Shown here piece by piece: positions 22,568-30,350 of a DNA stretch of 33,452 bases. Under the pieces are notes generated by a model, which worked only from the letters and a program-made list of their open reading frames with translations, had not been told where the DNA came from and made no database searches. Each line of letters begins with the position of its first letter. Position 1 is the stretch's first letter. The stretch comes from Opitutia bacterium (lineage in GTDB: Bacteria; Verrucomicrobiota; Verrucomicrobiia; Opitutales; Seribacteraceae), in the NCBI GenBank assembly GCA_018695085.1, contig JABHOU010000589.1, positions 1 through 33,452 of the forward strand, given 5' to 3'. The translations under genes were made by a program, and so were the position numbers.

Positions 22568-24303
22568 GGCATATGGATCATTGAGGTTTGAGAAAAGGTT
22601 TTCGTTGCATCGGCATTCGATGAAAAACCTGAAGCTCCCGACCATTCTCTGCGAAGCCATGCTGAGAGCAGTTCGATCTCCTCCGTGGTCAAGGAACCTT
22701 GGTGAAAGGTGGGCATCGAGTCGTTCTTGTTACCGTAAAATCTGGCGGATTTTGGATTGCTGATAAACGCCTGTAACCACTCGCTTGTTCCATAACCTGT
22801 TAGATCAAGGGCGGTTGCCTCGTCGATGTCGGTTATGTCGTAATACTGGTGGCAGTCCGTGCAACCATACTCTGCGGTCAGGAGATTTTTTCCGTGTTGA
22901 ATTAACTTTTCATCACGCCGGTCAATTTCACGTTGATAGGGTAGTGCAGCTTCAGCGGACAAGGCTGCAACGATTGCTTGCAGGTCTTCATGTGGAGCAT
23001 CCGATATTTTTGGCAGTACCTTGCGAGCCATTTTCCCATCCTTGAACTTTGTGTTGCCAAAGAATGCGGCACTTTGAAATAGTTCGAGATCCAAGATTGC
23101 GGAAACCCATTCTCGATTGGCGAATTGAGTCAAGTCGGGTGCGGAAGTTTTCGCTGTTGTTAAACCTGCAGGTATGTAAGCATGGTTATGGCATCCCGAG
23201 CAGTGTTCTGCGAAGAGCCTAGGTCCGCGCAATAATGGGTCCCGCTCAGCCATTTCTGTAGCTCCAGCAGGAGGAATTCCATTACGGCATATCAATTCTT
23301 TGACTCTCTCGACTCTCTTCTTTTCCATTACTTTTGCCGATTGGTAGCGAATGTCCTGCATGTCCTTTGCATAGGCCGAGAGTCCGAGCCAACATGCGCT
23401 GCCCAATACTCCAATTGCAAAAATGGATCCGAAAGCACGACCCAATTTATTTTTCCCTATCCAGGGCAACATGCCCAAAAGAATCAGTGTTGCCGTGGGT
23501 ATGAGGTACGCTCCAATCGCTACAGGTACATGGCGGAGTAGCTCGAACAGTGGAAGGAAATACCATGCCGGTCTGGCAATTGGGGAAGTGCCAGTCTGAT
23601 CTGCGGGAGAACCGAGCGATGTGTCGTTCATGAGGGAATACATGCCCAAGCATAGAACTGTCACTGCCGTCATTATTGTGATTGCGGGCAATTGACGTCG
23701 GATCGATTGAGTGACTGTTGTTTTGCTTTTGACTAAAAAAAGCAGGCTTGTTGCCGTGAGCAGAAGAAGAGGTAGCAAGAAACAATGCAGAACAGTAAAA
23801 CGGGTGAGCGTGAAATGCCCTGGTTCCGCTCCTCCCATGATTACGAGTTTCAGATTTTCTCCCAAGATCGGGATTGAACCCACGATGTTTGCCACTACGT
23901 GCGCACCGCTGTAAGCCTTTTGATCCCAAGGCAACACTTCGCCTGTTCGGGCAAGGGCAAGTAGTAGCACCACGCAAGCTAGGCTTACCCATAAGGGAAC
24001 TTTTCGAGGTGCTGTTTTCCATGAAAGAACAGCTAACTGTAGAAGCCACGCTCCGATTAAAAATATCGTCAAGTCTGTCGAGAAATGATGTAGATTTCGA
24101 CAAAACTGTCCGCCTGAAATCTGATTTTCTATGTGCCAGACGCTTTCCCAAGCCGTGTAGGCGCTGGGAGAATAGTGAAGCCACAGATATGTCCCCGAAA
24201 TTACTTCGACGACGAATGTGGCAGCTAGGCATACTGGCAGAACATAAGTCCAATGGAGTTTTGGGACCGTTTCTGAGTGTTGTTGTTTCACTCTCTTGTT
24301 CAT
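22564..24303 (-). CDS. Cytochrome b fused to diheme cytochrome c, lacking heme bH ligands
   Basis: 579 residues. Residues 15-195 are the cytochrome b N-terminal four-helix part, 200-310 the subunit IV-like part, and 340-560 a diheme cytochrome c (CSGCH 368-372, CTDCH 481-485). The heme bL ligands are kept: His72 (RNLH) and His173 (VLHCFLLP). Their bH partners, expected 14-15 residues further on, are Trp86 and Leu187/Leu188, so heme bH should be absent. The Qo motif PEWY is PAWY (245-248). A classical Q-cycle is therefore unlikely. It probably passes menaquinol electrons with the Rieske protein to its own c hemes and then to the heme-copper subunits. Coupled by ATGA to subunit I. Confidence 0.88.
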   Translation of the reverse strand: MNKRVKQQHSETVPKLHWTYVLPVCLAATFVVEVISGTYLWLHYSPSAYTAWESVWHIENQISGGQFCRNLHHFSTDLTIFLIGAWLLQLAVLSWKTAPRKVPLWVSLACVVLLLALARTGEVLPWDQKAYSGAHVVANIVGSIPILGENLKLVIMGGAEPGHFTLTRFTVLHCFLLPLLLLTATSLLFLVKSKTTVTQSIRRQLPAITIMTAVTVLCLGMYSLMNDTSLGSPADQTGTSPIARPAWYFLPLFELLRHVPVAIGAYLIPTATLILLGMLPWIGKNKLGRAFGSIFAIGVLGSACWLGLSAYAKDMQDIRYQSAKVMEKKRVERVKELICRNGIPPAGATEMAERDPLLRGPRLFAEHCSGCHNHAYIPAGLTTAKTSAPDLTQFANREWVSAILDLELFQSAAFFGNTKFKDGKMARKVLPKISDAPHEDLQAIVAALSAEAALPYQREIDRRDEKLIQHGKNLLTAEYGCTDCHQYYDITDIDEATALDLTGYGTSEWLQAFISNPKSARFYGNKNDSMPTFHQGSLTTEEIELLSAWLRREWSGASGFSSNADATKTFSQTSMIHMP

Positions 24304-24325
24304 GCCTAACGACCCGATCGGGTGG

Positions 24326-24868
24326 TTAACTGATTCCCTCTCGTTCCTTCGTACCCAACCGATATTTTCTGAAATGCACCCAAACCTCCCCTTTTTCTAC
24401 TTTTGTTTCCAAGGGGTCGAGGTCGCGAGGACTTGGGTTCTCGGGTCCGGTTCTTACACCGTTTTTTGCAAATGAAGCGTTGTGGCATGGGCAACGAAAT
24501 CCCTCTGTGGATTTATCGAAATCAACTAAGCAACCCACATGGGGACACGATGCGGAATAGGCTTTTATTTCTCCTGATATTTCTTTCGCGACAAACACGT
24601 ATCCGATTTTTTTCTTGGGATAGGTAGTCCATGCATCCTGACGGTTTGCGATTACGGGAAAACGGGAGGGCAAGCCATCGTCCGGCAAACTTTTGAAAGG
24701 AGCGATGGACATCCATTTCGCGCTTCCACTTTTGCGCCGAATGGGATCCAGCAAGGCAGGGAGTCCTGAAGCAAAAGGAAATAGGGCCAAAATTGCAACC
24801 AATCCACCAGTGATTTTTCCGATGAATCCACGTCTTTCCTGTGGTTCGTCTGCCTGCTTGCTTTTCAT
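24326..24868 (-). CDS. petA: Rieske iron-sulfur protein
   Basis: 180 residues from ATG 24868, which overlaps the subunit II stop (ATGA); the longer frame to 25015 is not used. ERRGFIGKIT followed by a hydrophobic stretch is a Tat-type signal anchor. The [2Fe-2S] ligands are Cys108/His110 (CPHVGC) and Cys126/His129 (CPCHNASF), with disulfide cysteines 113 and 128. The usual CPCHGS-x-Y is CPCHNASF, replacing the Ser and Tyr whose hydrogen bonds raise the potential, which suggests a low-potential, menaquinone-type cluster. It partners the fused cytochrome b/c encoded next, 22 bases downstream. Confidence 0.92.
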   Translation of the reverse strand: MKSKQADEPQERRGFIGKITGGLVAILALFPFASGLPALLDPIRRKSGSAKWMSIAPFKSLPDDGLPSRFPVIANRQDAWTTYPKKKIGYVFVAKEISGEIKAYSASCPHVGCLVDFDKSTEGFRCPCHNASFAKNGVRTGPENPSPRDLDPLETKVEKGEVWVHFRKYRLGTKEREGIS

Positions 24869-25590
24869 GGGTTCTGCTGCTTTTCTTTGTTTTGATTGGA
24901 CGCGGAAGCCAGAAATCCGCGTTTCCCTGTCTCGACCTCCGTCAACCATGTCTCGTACCCCTTGGGCGAGTGGACGATGAGGCGGCCACCCATAACGCCA
25001 TGACCAATCCCGCACATCTCAGCGCATTGAATGTCGAACTCTCCTTCCTTTTCCGGTTTGAACCATCCTTTTATTCTTCTTCCCGGAACGGCGTCTTGTT
25101 TGAGGCGAAAGACCGGAACGGAAAAACTATGAAGTACGTCTTTGGAGGTGAGCTCGTAATGATAGGTCTTGCCCTTCTCGAGATGAAGTTCGTCGATTAG
25201 TTTTATATCGTCATCAGTATGGAGTTCACCGTCTTTGCCCGGATGAACGAAGGTCCATGCCCATTGCTGGGATACAACGCCAATGGTGTAATCCGCCGGA
25301 GGCATGTCCTGCTTGATCTTGTACCACACTTTTGTTGCACCGTAGATCAAGACGACATCGCAAATGATGATTAGAATGTGCGGGATGTTGATCCATCTTT
25401 TGTGACTTTTGTTGGTTCCATCGATGTAGGTGGTGGGACAATCGGGCTTTCTGCGGAAGCGAAACAGAAAGTAGAACAAGGCCACTTCAGCTACGATAAA
25501 CCAGAACCCCACCATTATCGTGATGAGATCGAACAAGTAGTCGATGTCCCCAGCGTAGGAGGAAACTCTTTCTAGGTAATGGTCGATCAT
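24865..25590 (-). CDS. coxB: Heme-copper oxidase subunit II with CuA site
   Basis: 241 residues from ATG 25590, which overlaps the stop of the small upstream gene (ATGA). Two membrane helices (residues about 19-44 and 70-89) precede a periplasmic cupredoxin domain. The CuA site is complete: His154 (VLHSFSVP), Cys189-x-Glu191-x-Cys193, His197 and Met200. The aromatic electron-entry motif is SQQWAWTF. No fused cytochrome c domain is present. It accepts electrons from a cytochrome c or azurin and passes them to subunit I. CuA shows the enzyme is cytochrome-linked, unlike cNOR, whose small subunit has a heme c. Confidence 0.92.
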   Translation of the reverse strand: MIDHYLERVSSYAGDIDYLFDLITIMVGFWFIVAEVALFYFLFRFRRKPDCPTTYIDGTNKSHKRWINIPHILIIICDVVLIYGATKVWYKIKQDMPPADYTIGVVSQQWAWTFVHPGKDGELHTDDDIKLIDELHLEKGKTYHYELTSKDVLHSFSVPVFRLKQDAVPGRRIKGWFKPEKEGEFDIQCAEMCGIGHGVMGGRLIVHSPKGYETWLTEVETGKRGFLASASNQNKEKQQNP

Positions 25591-25769
25591 GGCGAGGACT
25601 CCACTTGCGTTTCTTGCACTCCCGACTGTTCGTTCTCCCCCTTTACGAGAAGCCAAGAGCAAAGGGAAAACATAACGGTTATCCAGATGCACCAAAGATA
25701 CACTCCTCTCGAGAGACCTTCGGCTTTTTCGCAAAGGCCATGATCCGGATTTAATTCAGTTTGGCTCAT
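25587..25769 (-). CDS. Small membrane protein of the heme-copper operon
   Basis: 60 residues from ATG 25769. Alternatively a TTG at 25790 overlaps the preceding stop. It has a polar N-terminus (MSQTELNPDHGLCEKAEGLS), one membrane helix (GVYLWCIWITVMFSLCSWLL) and a polar tail. Its stop overlaps the subunit II start, so it is translated with the operon. No family is recognised; a small structural or assembly subunit is likely. Confidence 0.6.
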   Translation of the reverse strand: MSQTELNPDHGLCEKAEGLSRGVYLWCIWITVMFSLCSWLLVKGENEQSGVQETQVESSP

Positions 25770-25786
25770 TTTAGGAGGGCTTCCTT

Positions 25787-26992
25787 TCAATTGCTTTGCG
25801 CAAGGGTGCGCATGTAGGCGACGACATCGCGCAAGGCTTCATCGTCTGGCAGGGCAGCTAGAATCGGAATCATACTTTTTGCCCATATGTCATCCGGATG
25901 AGCCCCTCGAACACCGCTCTTGAATTTCTTTAACTGTTCTAGGGCGTACCAATCCTCGAGAGGAACGTGGGAAGGTGCGTGGAGTTGTTTGTTGCCTTCT
26001 CCTCCGGGGCCATGGCAAGCCATGCATAATACATAATGGTTCTTCCCTTTTTCCGGATCACCGCCAATGTTGTCCTTTTGCGGTTTTGGCGGTAATGCGG
26101 CAATTTTCTTTGATACCGATTCAATTTCATCCGATTTGATTAGAATTTTGGCAGCCAAACTCATCATTCTTCCGTTGGCATCGCTTGAATGAGTCCCACG
26201 TACACCGGTTTGGAAGTGGCGCAATTGATCGGCGATGTACCAATCGTCGAGTCCCGCGATGGAGGGGACCCCTAACCATCGATTGCCATGGAGATTGCTG
26301 CCGTGACAAGATCCGCATAGGGATATGGCATCGGGTTCTTCGATTTTCCGAGTTACGTTCAAATGCTCGACCAATTGTTGTCTGTCGGTTCCCGATTCCT
26401 TCAGTTGGCGTGCTATGGCACCCATTAACTGTGCTTCATGATTGTCCGGATGATATCCTCGAGTTCCTTCGCCGAATTTATCCAGTTGGGACAGAATGTA
26501 GTCAGTACCCCTTCCCCAGAGGGGGGGAATCGCATGAGTTTCGCCCTTGCCTGCGTGGCAACCTAGGCAGGTTTCGGCAATTGGGGCGATATTTGGAGGT
26601 TTCGGTTGTTGGGTTTGATCGGTGAGATCGGAAGGTAGCGAACCCACGAATTTCGAAACCGCAACTAGATCTTCGTCCCGAATTAGAACTCTCGCCATCG
26701 CTCTCATCATCAATCCCTTGACGTCCGCATGGTGCGCACCCCTTCTTCCATCCCTGAACTTCCTCAATTGGCTTTCTACATAGTTCGTGGAGAGTCCGGT
26801 CAACGGAGGAGTTTCAAGTTTGTGAACTCCTTCCCCTTTGGGACCGTGGCAGGTCGAGCAAAGGGAATAGATAGTTGCTCCTCTGATGGGGGAGGGGACG
26901 TTCGCCTCAGTAAGTTGGCCCGCGAGAACCGTTCCTATTACCCCGAAGATTCTCGCCGAGATAGGTGTTGTTGATTTCAGGAATGCTTTCAC
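25787..26992 (-). CDS. Secreted tetraheme cytochrome c (four cytochrome c4-like domains)
   Basis: 401 residues with an N-terminal signal-like segment. Four CxxCH motifs lie at 45-49 (CSTCH), 142-146 (CLGCH), 226-230 (CGSCH) and 323-327 (CMACH). Each domain also has a QL-x-KF-x2-G-x-RG-x-H-x-D pattern followed by a Met likely to be the sixth heme ligand, as in QLRKFRDGRRGAHHAD and QLKKFKSGVRGAHPDD. It is the first gene of the bc/heme-copper operon and probably links the bc module to CuA. The protein is a fourfold internal repeat, unlike the exact twofold repeat of the nap cytochrome. Confidence 0.9.
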   Translation of the reverse strand: MKAFLKSTTPISARIFGVIGTVLAGQLTEANVPSPIRGATIYSLCSTCHGPKGEGVHKLETPPLTGLSTNYVESQLRKFRDGRRGAHHADVKGLMMRAMARVLIRDEDLVAVSKFVGSLPSDLTDQTQQPKPPNIAPIAETCLGCHAGKGETHAIPPLWGRGTDYILSQLDKFGEGTRGYHPDNHEAQLMGAIARQLKESGTDRQQLVEHLNVTRKIEEPDAISLCGSCHGSNLHGNRWLGVPSIAGLDDWYIADQLRHFQTGVRGTHSSDANGRMMSLAAKILIKSDEIESVSKKIAALPPKPQKDNIGGDPEKGKNHYVLCMACHGPGGEGNKQLHAPSHVPLEDWYALEQLKKFKSGVRGAHPDDIWAKSMIPILAALPDDEALRDVVAYMRTLAQSN

Positions 26993-27012
26993 TGTTCGAT
27001 AAATAGAGTAAG

Positions 27013-27024
27013 AGATCTATAGAT
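27013..27024. promoter_or_regulatory. Palindrome in the divergent promoter region of the bc/heme-copper operon
   Basis: ATCTATAGAT (27015-27024) is a perfect palindrome about 22 bases before the tetraheme cytochrome start, within the 26993-27176 region shared with the divergent Rrf2 gene. It overlaps AGATCTATAG, which also occurs upstream of the nap operon. A weaker CCATGTATTTATAAGGG at about 27059-27075 partly resembles an NsrR half-site. The Rrf2 protein encoded next to it is the natural candidate regulator. Confidence 0.35.
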
Positions 27025-27176
27025 ACAAACATATAAAGTCCCTAAATTTCGATCCGATCCATGTATTTATAAGGGTTTTGATGGAAAGCTGAAAGTAGTG
27101 CTAATTGCTTTTTCCCTTTTTTGTTGCCTTGGGTGGTCGAAATCTGTGTTTCTTATTATGAAATCATTTCGAGTGT

Positions 27177-27599
27177 ATGCTCTTTTACGGAAAACCAAGT
27201 CAATATGCTATTAGGGCACTTCTTCACATTGCTCGAAACTCCCCTAGTCCAAGTCTCGCCAAGAATATTGCGAAGGAAGAAAAATTACCTAAGCATTTTC
27301 TGTCCAAAGTGCTTAAGGAATTGGTGGGAGCACGCATTCTCGATTCTCGACTTGGACCCGGAGGTGGGTTCTGGATGAAGAAAAACCCTTCACGCGTGAC
27401 TCTTCTGCAGATAGTGAAAATTTTCGAGGACATCGAGACGCCTCTCAAGACTTGTGCCATCGGATGGACTCGTTGCTCGGATGAAAAACCTTGTAGTCTG
27501 CACAATGAGTTTAAGTGCGTGCGCGAGGGCATCAGGACTTATTTGGAGGGGACTACTTTGGCGTCCCTGCTTCTCGCGGAGAAAGACAAGCTCAAGTAA
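27177..27599 (+). CDS. Rrf2-family regulator with cysteine cluster site
   Basis: 140 residues. The N-terminal winged helix (PSQYAIRALLHIARNSP, KHFLSKVLKELVGARIL, GPGGGFWMKKNPS) is Rrf2-type. Cysteines in CAIGWTRCSDEKPCSLH (residues about 92-107) match the three-Cys Fe-S ligand pattern of IscR, NsrR and RsrR relatives. It differs strongly from the NsrR-like protein at 1636, so the window has two Rrf2 sensors. It is transcribed divergently from the bc/heme-copper operon, a classic arrangement for a local repressor. The signal may be NO, O2 or redox. Confidence 0.85.
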   Translation: MLFYGKPSQYAIRALLHIARNSPSPSLAKNIAKEEKLPKHFLSKVLKELVGARILDSRLGPGGGFWMKKNPSRVTLLQIVKIFEDIETPLKTCAIGWTRCSDEKPCSLHNEFKCVREGIRTYLEGTTLASLLLAEKDKLK

Positions 27600-27647
27600 T
27601 GTTCGTTTCTTCGCGGGGAAAGTGAAGCGATCCTTCGAATTCTCCAA

Positions 27648-29033
27648 TCATGCAACCCTTGAGCAAGGTGCCCTGTCTAGTGCTTCCATTTTATAGCTGT
27701 CGAACAAGCGTGCCACGGTTCTTGCGAAGGGACGACCAAATCGAGTGAGGTTCCAGCTGGATGAATCTTCCGCTCTTTTCAATATTCCGTCTCTGGCGAA
27801 TGACTTTAATTCCCTTGTGATTCCTTGAGCAAGTGCCCCCATTGTTTCCGTGAGTTCTTTGTCTCGAATGACGAGGTGGCAAAGCAATTCGTTGATCAAG
27901 GCGTGCCGAGTTCGATCCTCATCCGTTTGTTCGTGCCAGAGATCTTGCCCGAAACCGCCTTTGTCCAATGCGTTTCCCCATACTATGGTTGATGGGGAAT
28001 TCCGTAGATAGGCTCCGTCGAGATAACTTATTGCTCCGGGACCAAGTCCGAGCAAGTTTTTTGCCGATTTCGCCACATATCCCATAAAGGTTCTCTTCAG
28101 GCGATTGCACTTGAATGCTTCCGCCAATGAATCCTCGGGTTTGGAGAAATGATCCATGCCGACAGGCAGATATCCTTCCGAGACAAACAAACTTGTGGCA
28201 GTTTCGAAAATTCGCAATTTTTCATGCGGATGAGGCATGCTTTCTGCGTCGAGTCTCTTTTGGTGCGGCATTTTCTCCGGAAGAAAAGCGAAGTGGTAGA
28301 GAGCTATCCTGTCGGGTTCTAGAGCTATTGACTTCTCGACTGTTCGTTCAAACCTTTGTGAGTTTTGCATGGGCAGACCATACACAAGATCGAAGTTGAT
28401 CGAGGTGAAACCAAGATTGCGGCAGGTCTCAACCACGAAACGAACCCTCTCGTAAGGGTGGTAACGGTTGATGGCCCACTGGGTGTCTCGATTGAAGTCC
28501 TGAATTCCTAGGGAAATTCGTGAGAATCCGAGTTCCCTGAGCGTTTCCAATTGAATGGGAGTGACTGTTTCCGGGTTGGTCTCTACGGAAAATTCAGCTT
28601 CCGGATTAAATTCAAGGAACTCGCGGAATAGACTCATCATGCTCGTAAGCTGATTCTCTGAAAGAAAGGTGGGAGTCCCGCCTCCCAAATGTACGGAACT
28701 CACCCTTGGCATTCCTTCTGAACAGAGGTTAATCCTTTCCAGTTCCTTGCGGAGTGAGATTAGGTATTTATCGCCATATTCGGGTTTCTGAGTCCGAATC
28801 TCAGTGTTGCATCCACAATAGTAGCAGAGTCGTGAGCAAAAGGGGACATGGACGTATAAGTCGATCGACATCCCTCTGGAAAGGACTGACCTGAGTCGGC
28901 GTATCCGCTCCCCGGATGGCGGAGAGTCCTTCCACAAGTTTGGTGACGGGTAGGCGACGTACCGTGGAGCAGGATGCCCGTGTTTTTTGAGAATTTCATC
29001 GAGGTCTTCGGATTTGGTGATAGCTTCGATCAT
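27648..29033 (-). CDS. hemN: Oxygen-independent coproporphyrinogen III dehydrogenase HemN
   Basis: 461 residues, the normal HemN length. The radical-SAM motif is CSRLCYYCGC (Cys66, 70, 73, plus the HemN-specific Cys75), preceded by YVHVPFC. Further HemN blocks are VHLGGGTPTFL, SVETNPETVT, RISLGIQDFN, FDLVYGLPMQ, RIALYHFAFLPE and GLGPGAISYL. It decarboxylates coproporphyrinogen III to protoporphyrinogen IX in the cytoplasm without oxygen. HemW is less likely because of the CxxxCxxCxC pattern and the overall similarity. It fits the surrounding need for heme under low oxygen. Convergent with the Rrf2 gene. Confidence 0.93.
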   Translation of the reverse strand: MIEAITKSEDLDEILKKHGHPAPRYVAYPSPNLWKDSPPSGERIRRLRSVLSRGMSIDLYVHVPFCSRLCYYCGCNTEIRTQKPEYGDKYLISLRKELERINLCSEGMPRVSSVHLGGGTPTFLSENQLTSMMSLFREFLEFNPEAEFSVETNPETVTPIQLETLRELGFSRISLGIQDFNRDTQWAINRYHPYERVRFVVETCRNLGFTSINFDLVYGLPMQNSQRFERTVEKSIALEPDRIALYHFAFLPEKMPHQKRLDAESMPHPHEKLRIFETATSLFVSEGYLPVGMDHFSKPEDSLAEAFKCNRLKRTFMGYVAKSAKNLLGLGPGAISYLDGAYLRNSPSTIVWGNALDKGGFGQDLWHEQTDEDRTRHALINELLCHLVIRDKELTETMGALAQGITRELKSFARDGILKRAEDSSSWNLTRFGRPFARTVARLFDSYKMEALDRAPCSRVA

Positions 29034-29044
29034 AAGAGATAGCT

Positions 29045-29437
29045 TTATTTATTTAGCAGATAGTTGAGAGCTTGGCTCACCGTCTCGAACCTGCGAATTC
29101 CCACTTCCCAGTCGTAGTGAAACGCCGACATGACGTTGAATCCCGTGTCGGTCGTTTCGTCTCGAAATACCCTCGCTATTTTCTTAACACCGGCAGCGTT
29201 GCACATATCCATGATTTTCTGGTGACTCGAATTAGCCCCCGCTGTCATTTCTTTTAGAAGAGTCATATCATTGAGTAATCCGAAACCACGGGACAATTTA
29301 TGCAGTTTTTCACGAATTCCTTCTTCCAATTGCATCCCGTCTTGTTCATCGAATCTGCCAATAAGAGAAAGCATCATCAGGTTGTTGGCATCGTCGGTGT
29401 GAACATGGAATGCATGTTGTTGTGTGGAGTTTGTCAT
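29045..29437 (-). CDS. STAS/SpoIIAA-like domain protein
   Basis: 130 residues from ATG 29437 (MTNSTQQHAFHVHTDD); the longer frame to 29566 is not preferred because its extra N-terminus looks non-coding. The sequence resembles SpoIIAA-like/STAS proteins: NLMMLSLIGRFDEQDG, LSRGFGLLNDMTLLKEM, GVKKIARVFRDETTDTGF and FETVSQALNYLL at the end. Such domains bind lipids or act in partner switching; the function here is unknown. It lies 11 bases upstream of hemN and is likely cotranscribed with it. The 29438-29934 stretch upstream shows no gene. Confidence 0.6.
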   Translation of the reverse strand: MTNSTQQHAFHVHTDDANNLMMLSLIGRFDEQDGMQLEEGIREKLHKLSRGFGLLNDMTLLKEMTAGANSSHQKIMDMCNAAGVKKIARVFRDETTDTGFNVMSAFHYDWEVGIRRFETVSQALNYLLNK

Positions 29438-29934
29438 GGAAGGTGTTTCGCTTGCGAACATTAATAGACCAATCGATCTACCAATATACTGAAAGTTCAA
29501 CTTTAGGACAAGCAATCTCAAACTACCGCCCATGACCGAAGGCGCATCATCGAAAGGAATCATCACTTTGATGCTTTATTCTCTTAATATCTCGGTAAAC
29601 TAATTCGTTAACCAAGGAAAAAAGTTCAATTGCAAAATGCGCAGGGAGAGGAATGAAACGAAGTTGAAAAATTGTTCGATCCTAACTGCAAGATGGTTGC
29701 GAGCGGTCGCACTTCAAGTCGGAAAATATATAAGATTTACCAGTTGGGGTATTGATTGATCTGACTAAGTCTCAAAGACCATTAGTTTTTATCATTCCCC
29801 ATCCAACAAGACACGGTTCTGTTCTAGGATTTCTTACTCAAATTGTTGCAATGTCCTAATCTTGCCTCTAACTTCTATTATAGAGCAATGGATCTACTAA
29901 TGCATATTCGAACTGAAGGAGGTGTGAATTCCAG

Positions 29935-30069
29935 ATGAAGCAAAAAACACATATCGTCGAAGGTTCCTTGGCTTTGTTCTAATCCCCGAGTTGTTGAATC
30001 AAGCGTCTTATGCGGAGGAAGGCAAGAAGTTGGCAACCAAAGGCGACCGACGGAGATTCCGACTCGATC
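29935..30069 (+). pseudogene. Small exported protein, apparently frameshifted in an A6 run
   Basis: A strong GAAGGAGGT ribosome site (29915-29923) precedes ATG 29935, but that frame stops after 15 codons. The shifted frame reads YRRRFLGFVLIPELLNQASY, then AEEGKKLATKGDRRRFRLDL and a stop at about 30069, a convincing twin-arginine or Sec signal with a cleavage site after SYA. A one-base slip in the A-run at 29942-29947 would join the strong start to this frame. It is either a recent frameshift, a sequencing error, or slippage-controlled expression. The product would be about 45 residues. No family is recognised. Confidence 0.4.
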
Positions 30070-30096
30070 TCGATTTCAAGTACTAGAAAAACAACA

Positions 30097-30330
30097 ATGG
30101 GACAAAATACTATGAAAAAAACCAAAGATTCCGAGGAACTCCTTGAATTCAAATTCGAATACCATTTGGACGAAGATCATGAAGTGGGGGAGAAATTCTA
30201 CCTTGCTTACAATCTTCGTGAGGCGGTCAAGGATTTCAGGCACACATGCCGAAAAAGGCATTTGAATCCTCATCACTTGCATGTCTCTCGCTGGGATCGA
30301 TGGAAAGAGGAATGGAACAGGCTTAATTGA
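30097..30330 (+). CDS. Hypothetical charged protein
   Basis: 77 residues from ATG 30097, or 72 from ATG 30112. The frame runs upstream to 30010, but that part looks non-coding. The sequence is acidic then basic: LEFKFEYHLDEDHEVGEKFY, NLREAVKDFRHTCRKRHLNP, HHLHVSRWDRWKEEWNRLN. No signal peptide or membrane helix is seen. No family is recognised. It sits in a same-strand run of small genes (29935-31279). Confidence 0.45.
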   Translation: MGQNTMKKTKDSEELLEFKFEYHLDEDHEVGEKFYLAYNLREAVKDFRHTCRKRHLNPHHLHVSRWDRWKEEWNRLN

Positions 30331-30350
30331 AATATCTTCACCATAATAGA

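Noticed and set aside
20837..22660. Longer start for heme-copper subunit I at 22660
   Set aside because: The added 31 residues overlap the cytochrome b/c coding sequence; the ATG at 22567 gives a standard ATGA overlap and a normal N-terminus.
23447..24253. A 268-codon minus-strand frame within the cytochrome b/c gene
   Set aside because: It is a shifted frame on the same strand as the real gene, which has clear cytochrome b and CxxCH motifs.
24326..25015. Longer start for the Rieske gene at 25015
   Set aside because: The extension overlaps subunit II and reads as non-domain sequence; ATG 24868 directly precedes the Tat-type anchor.
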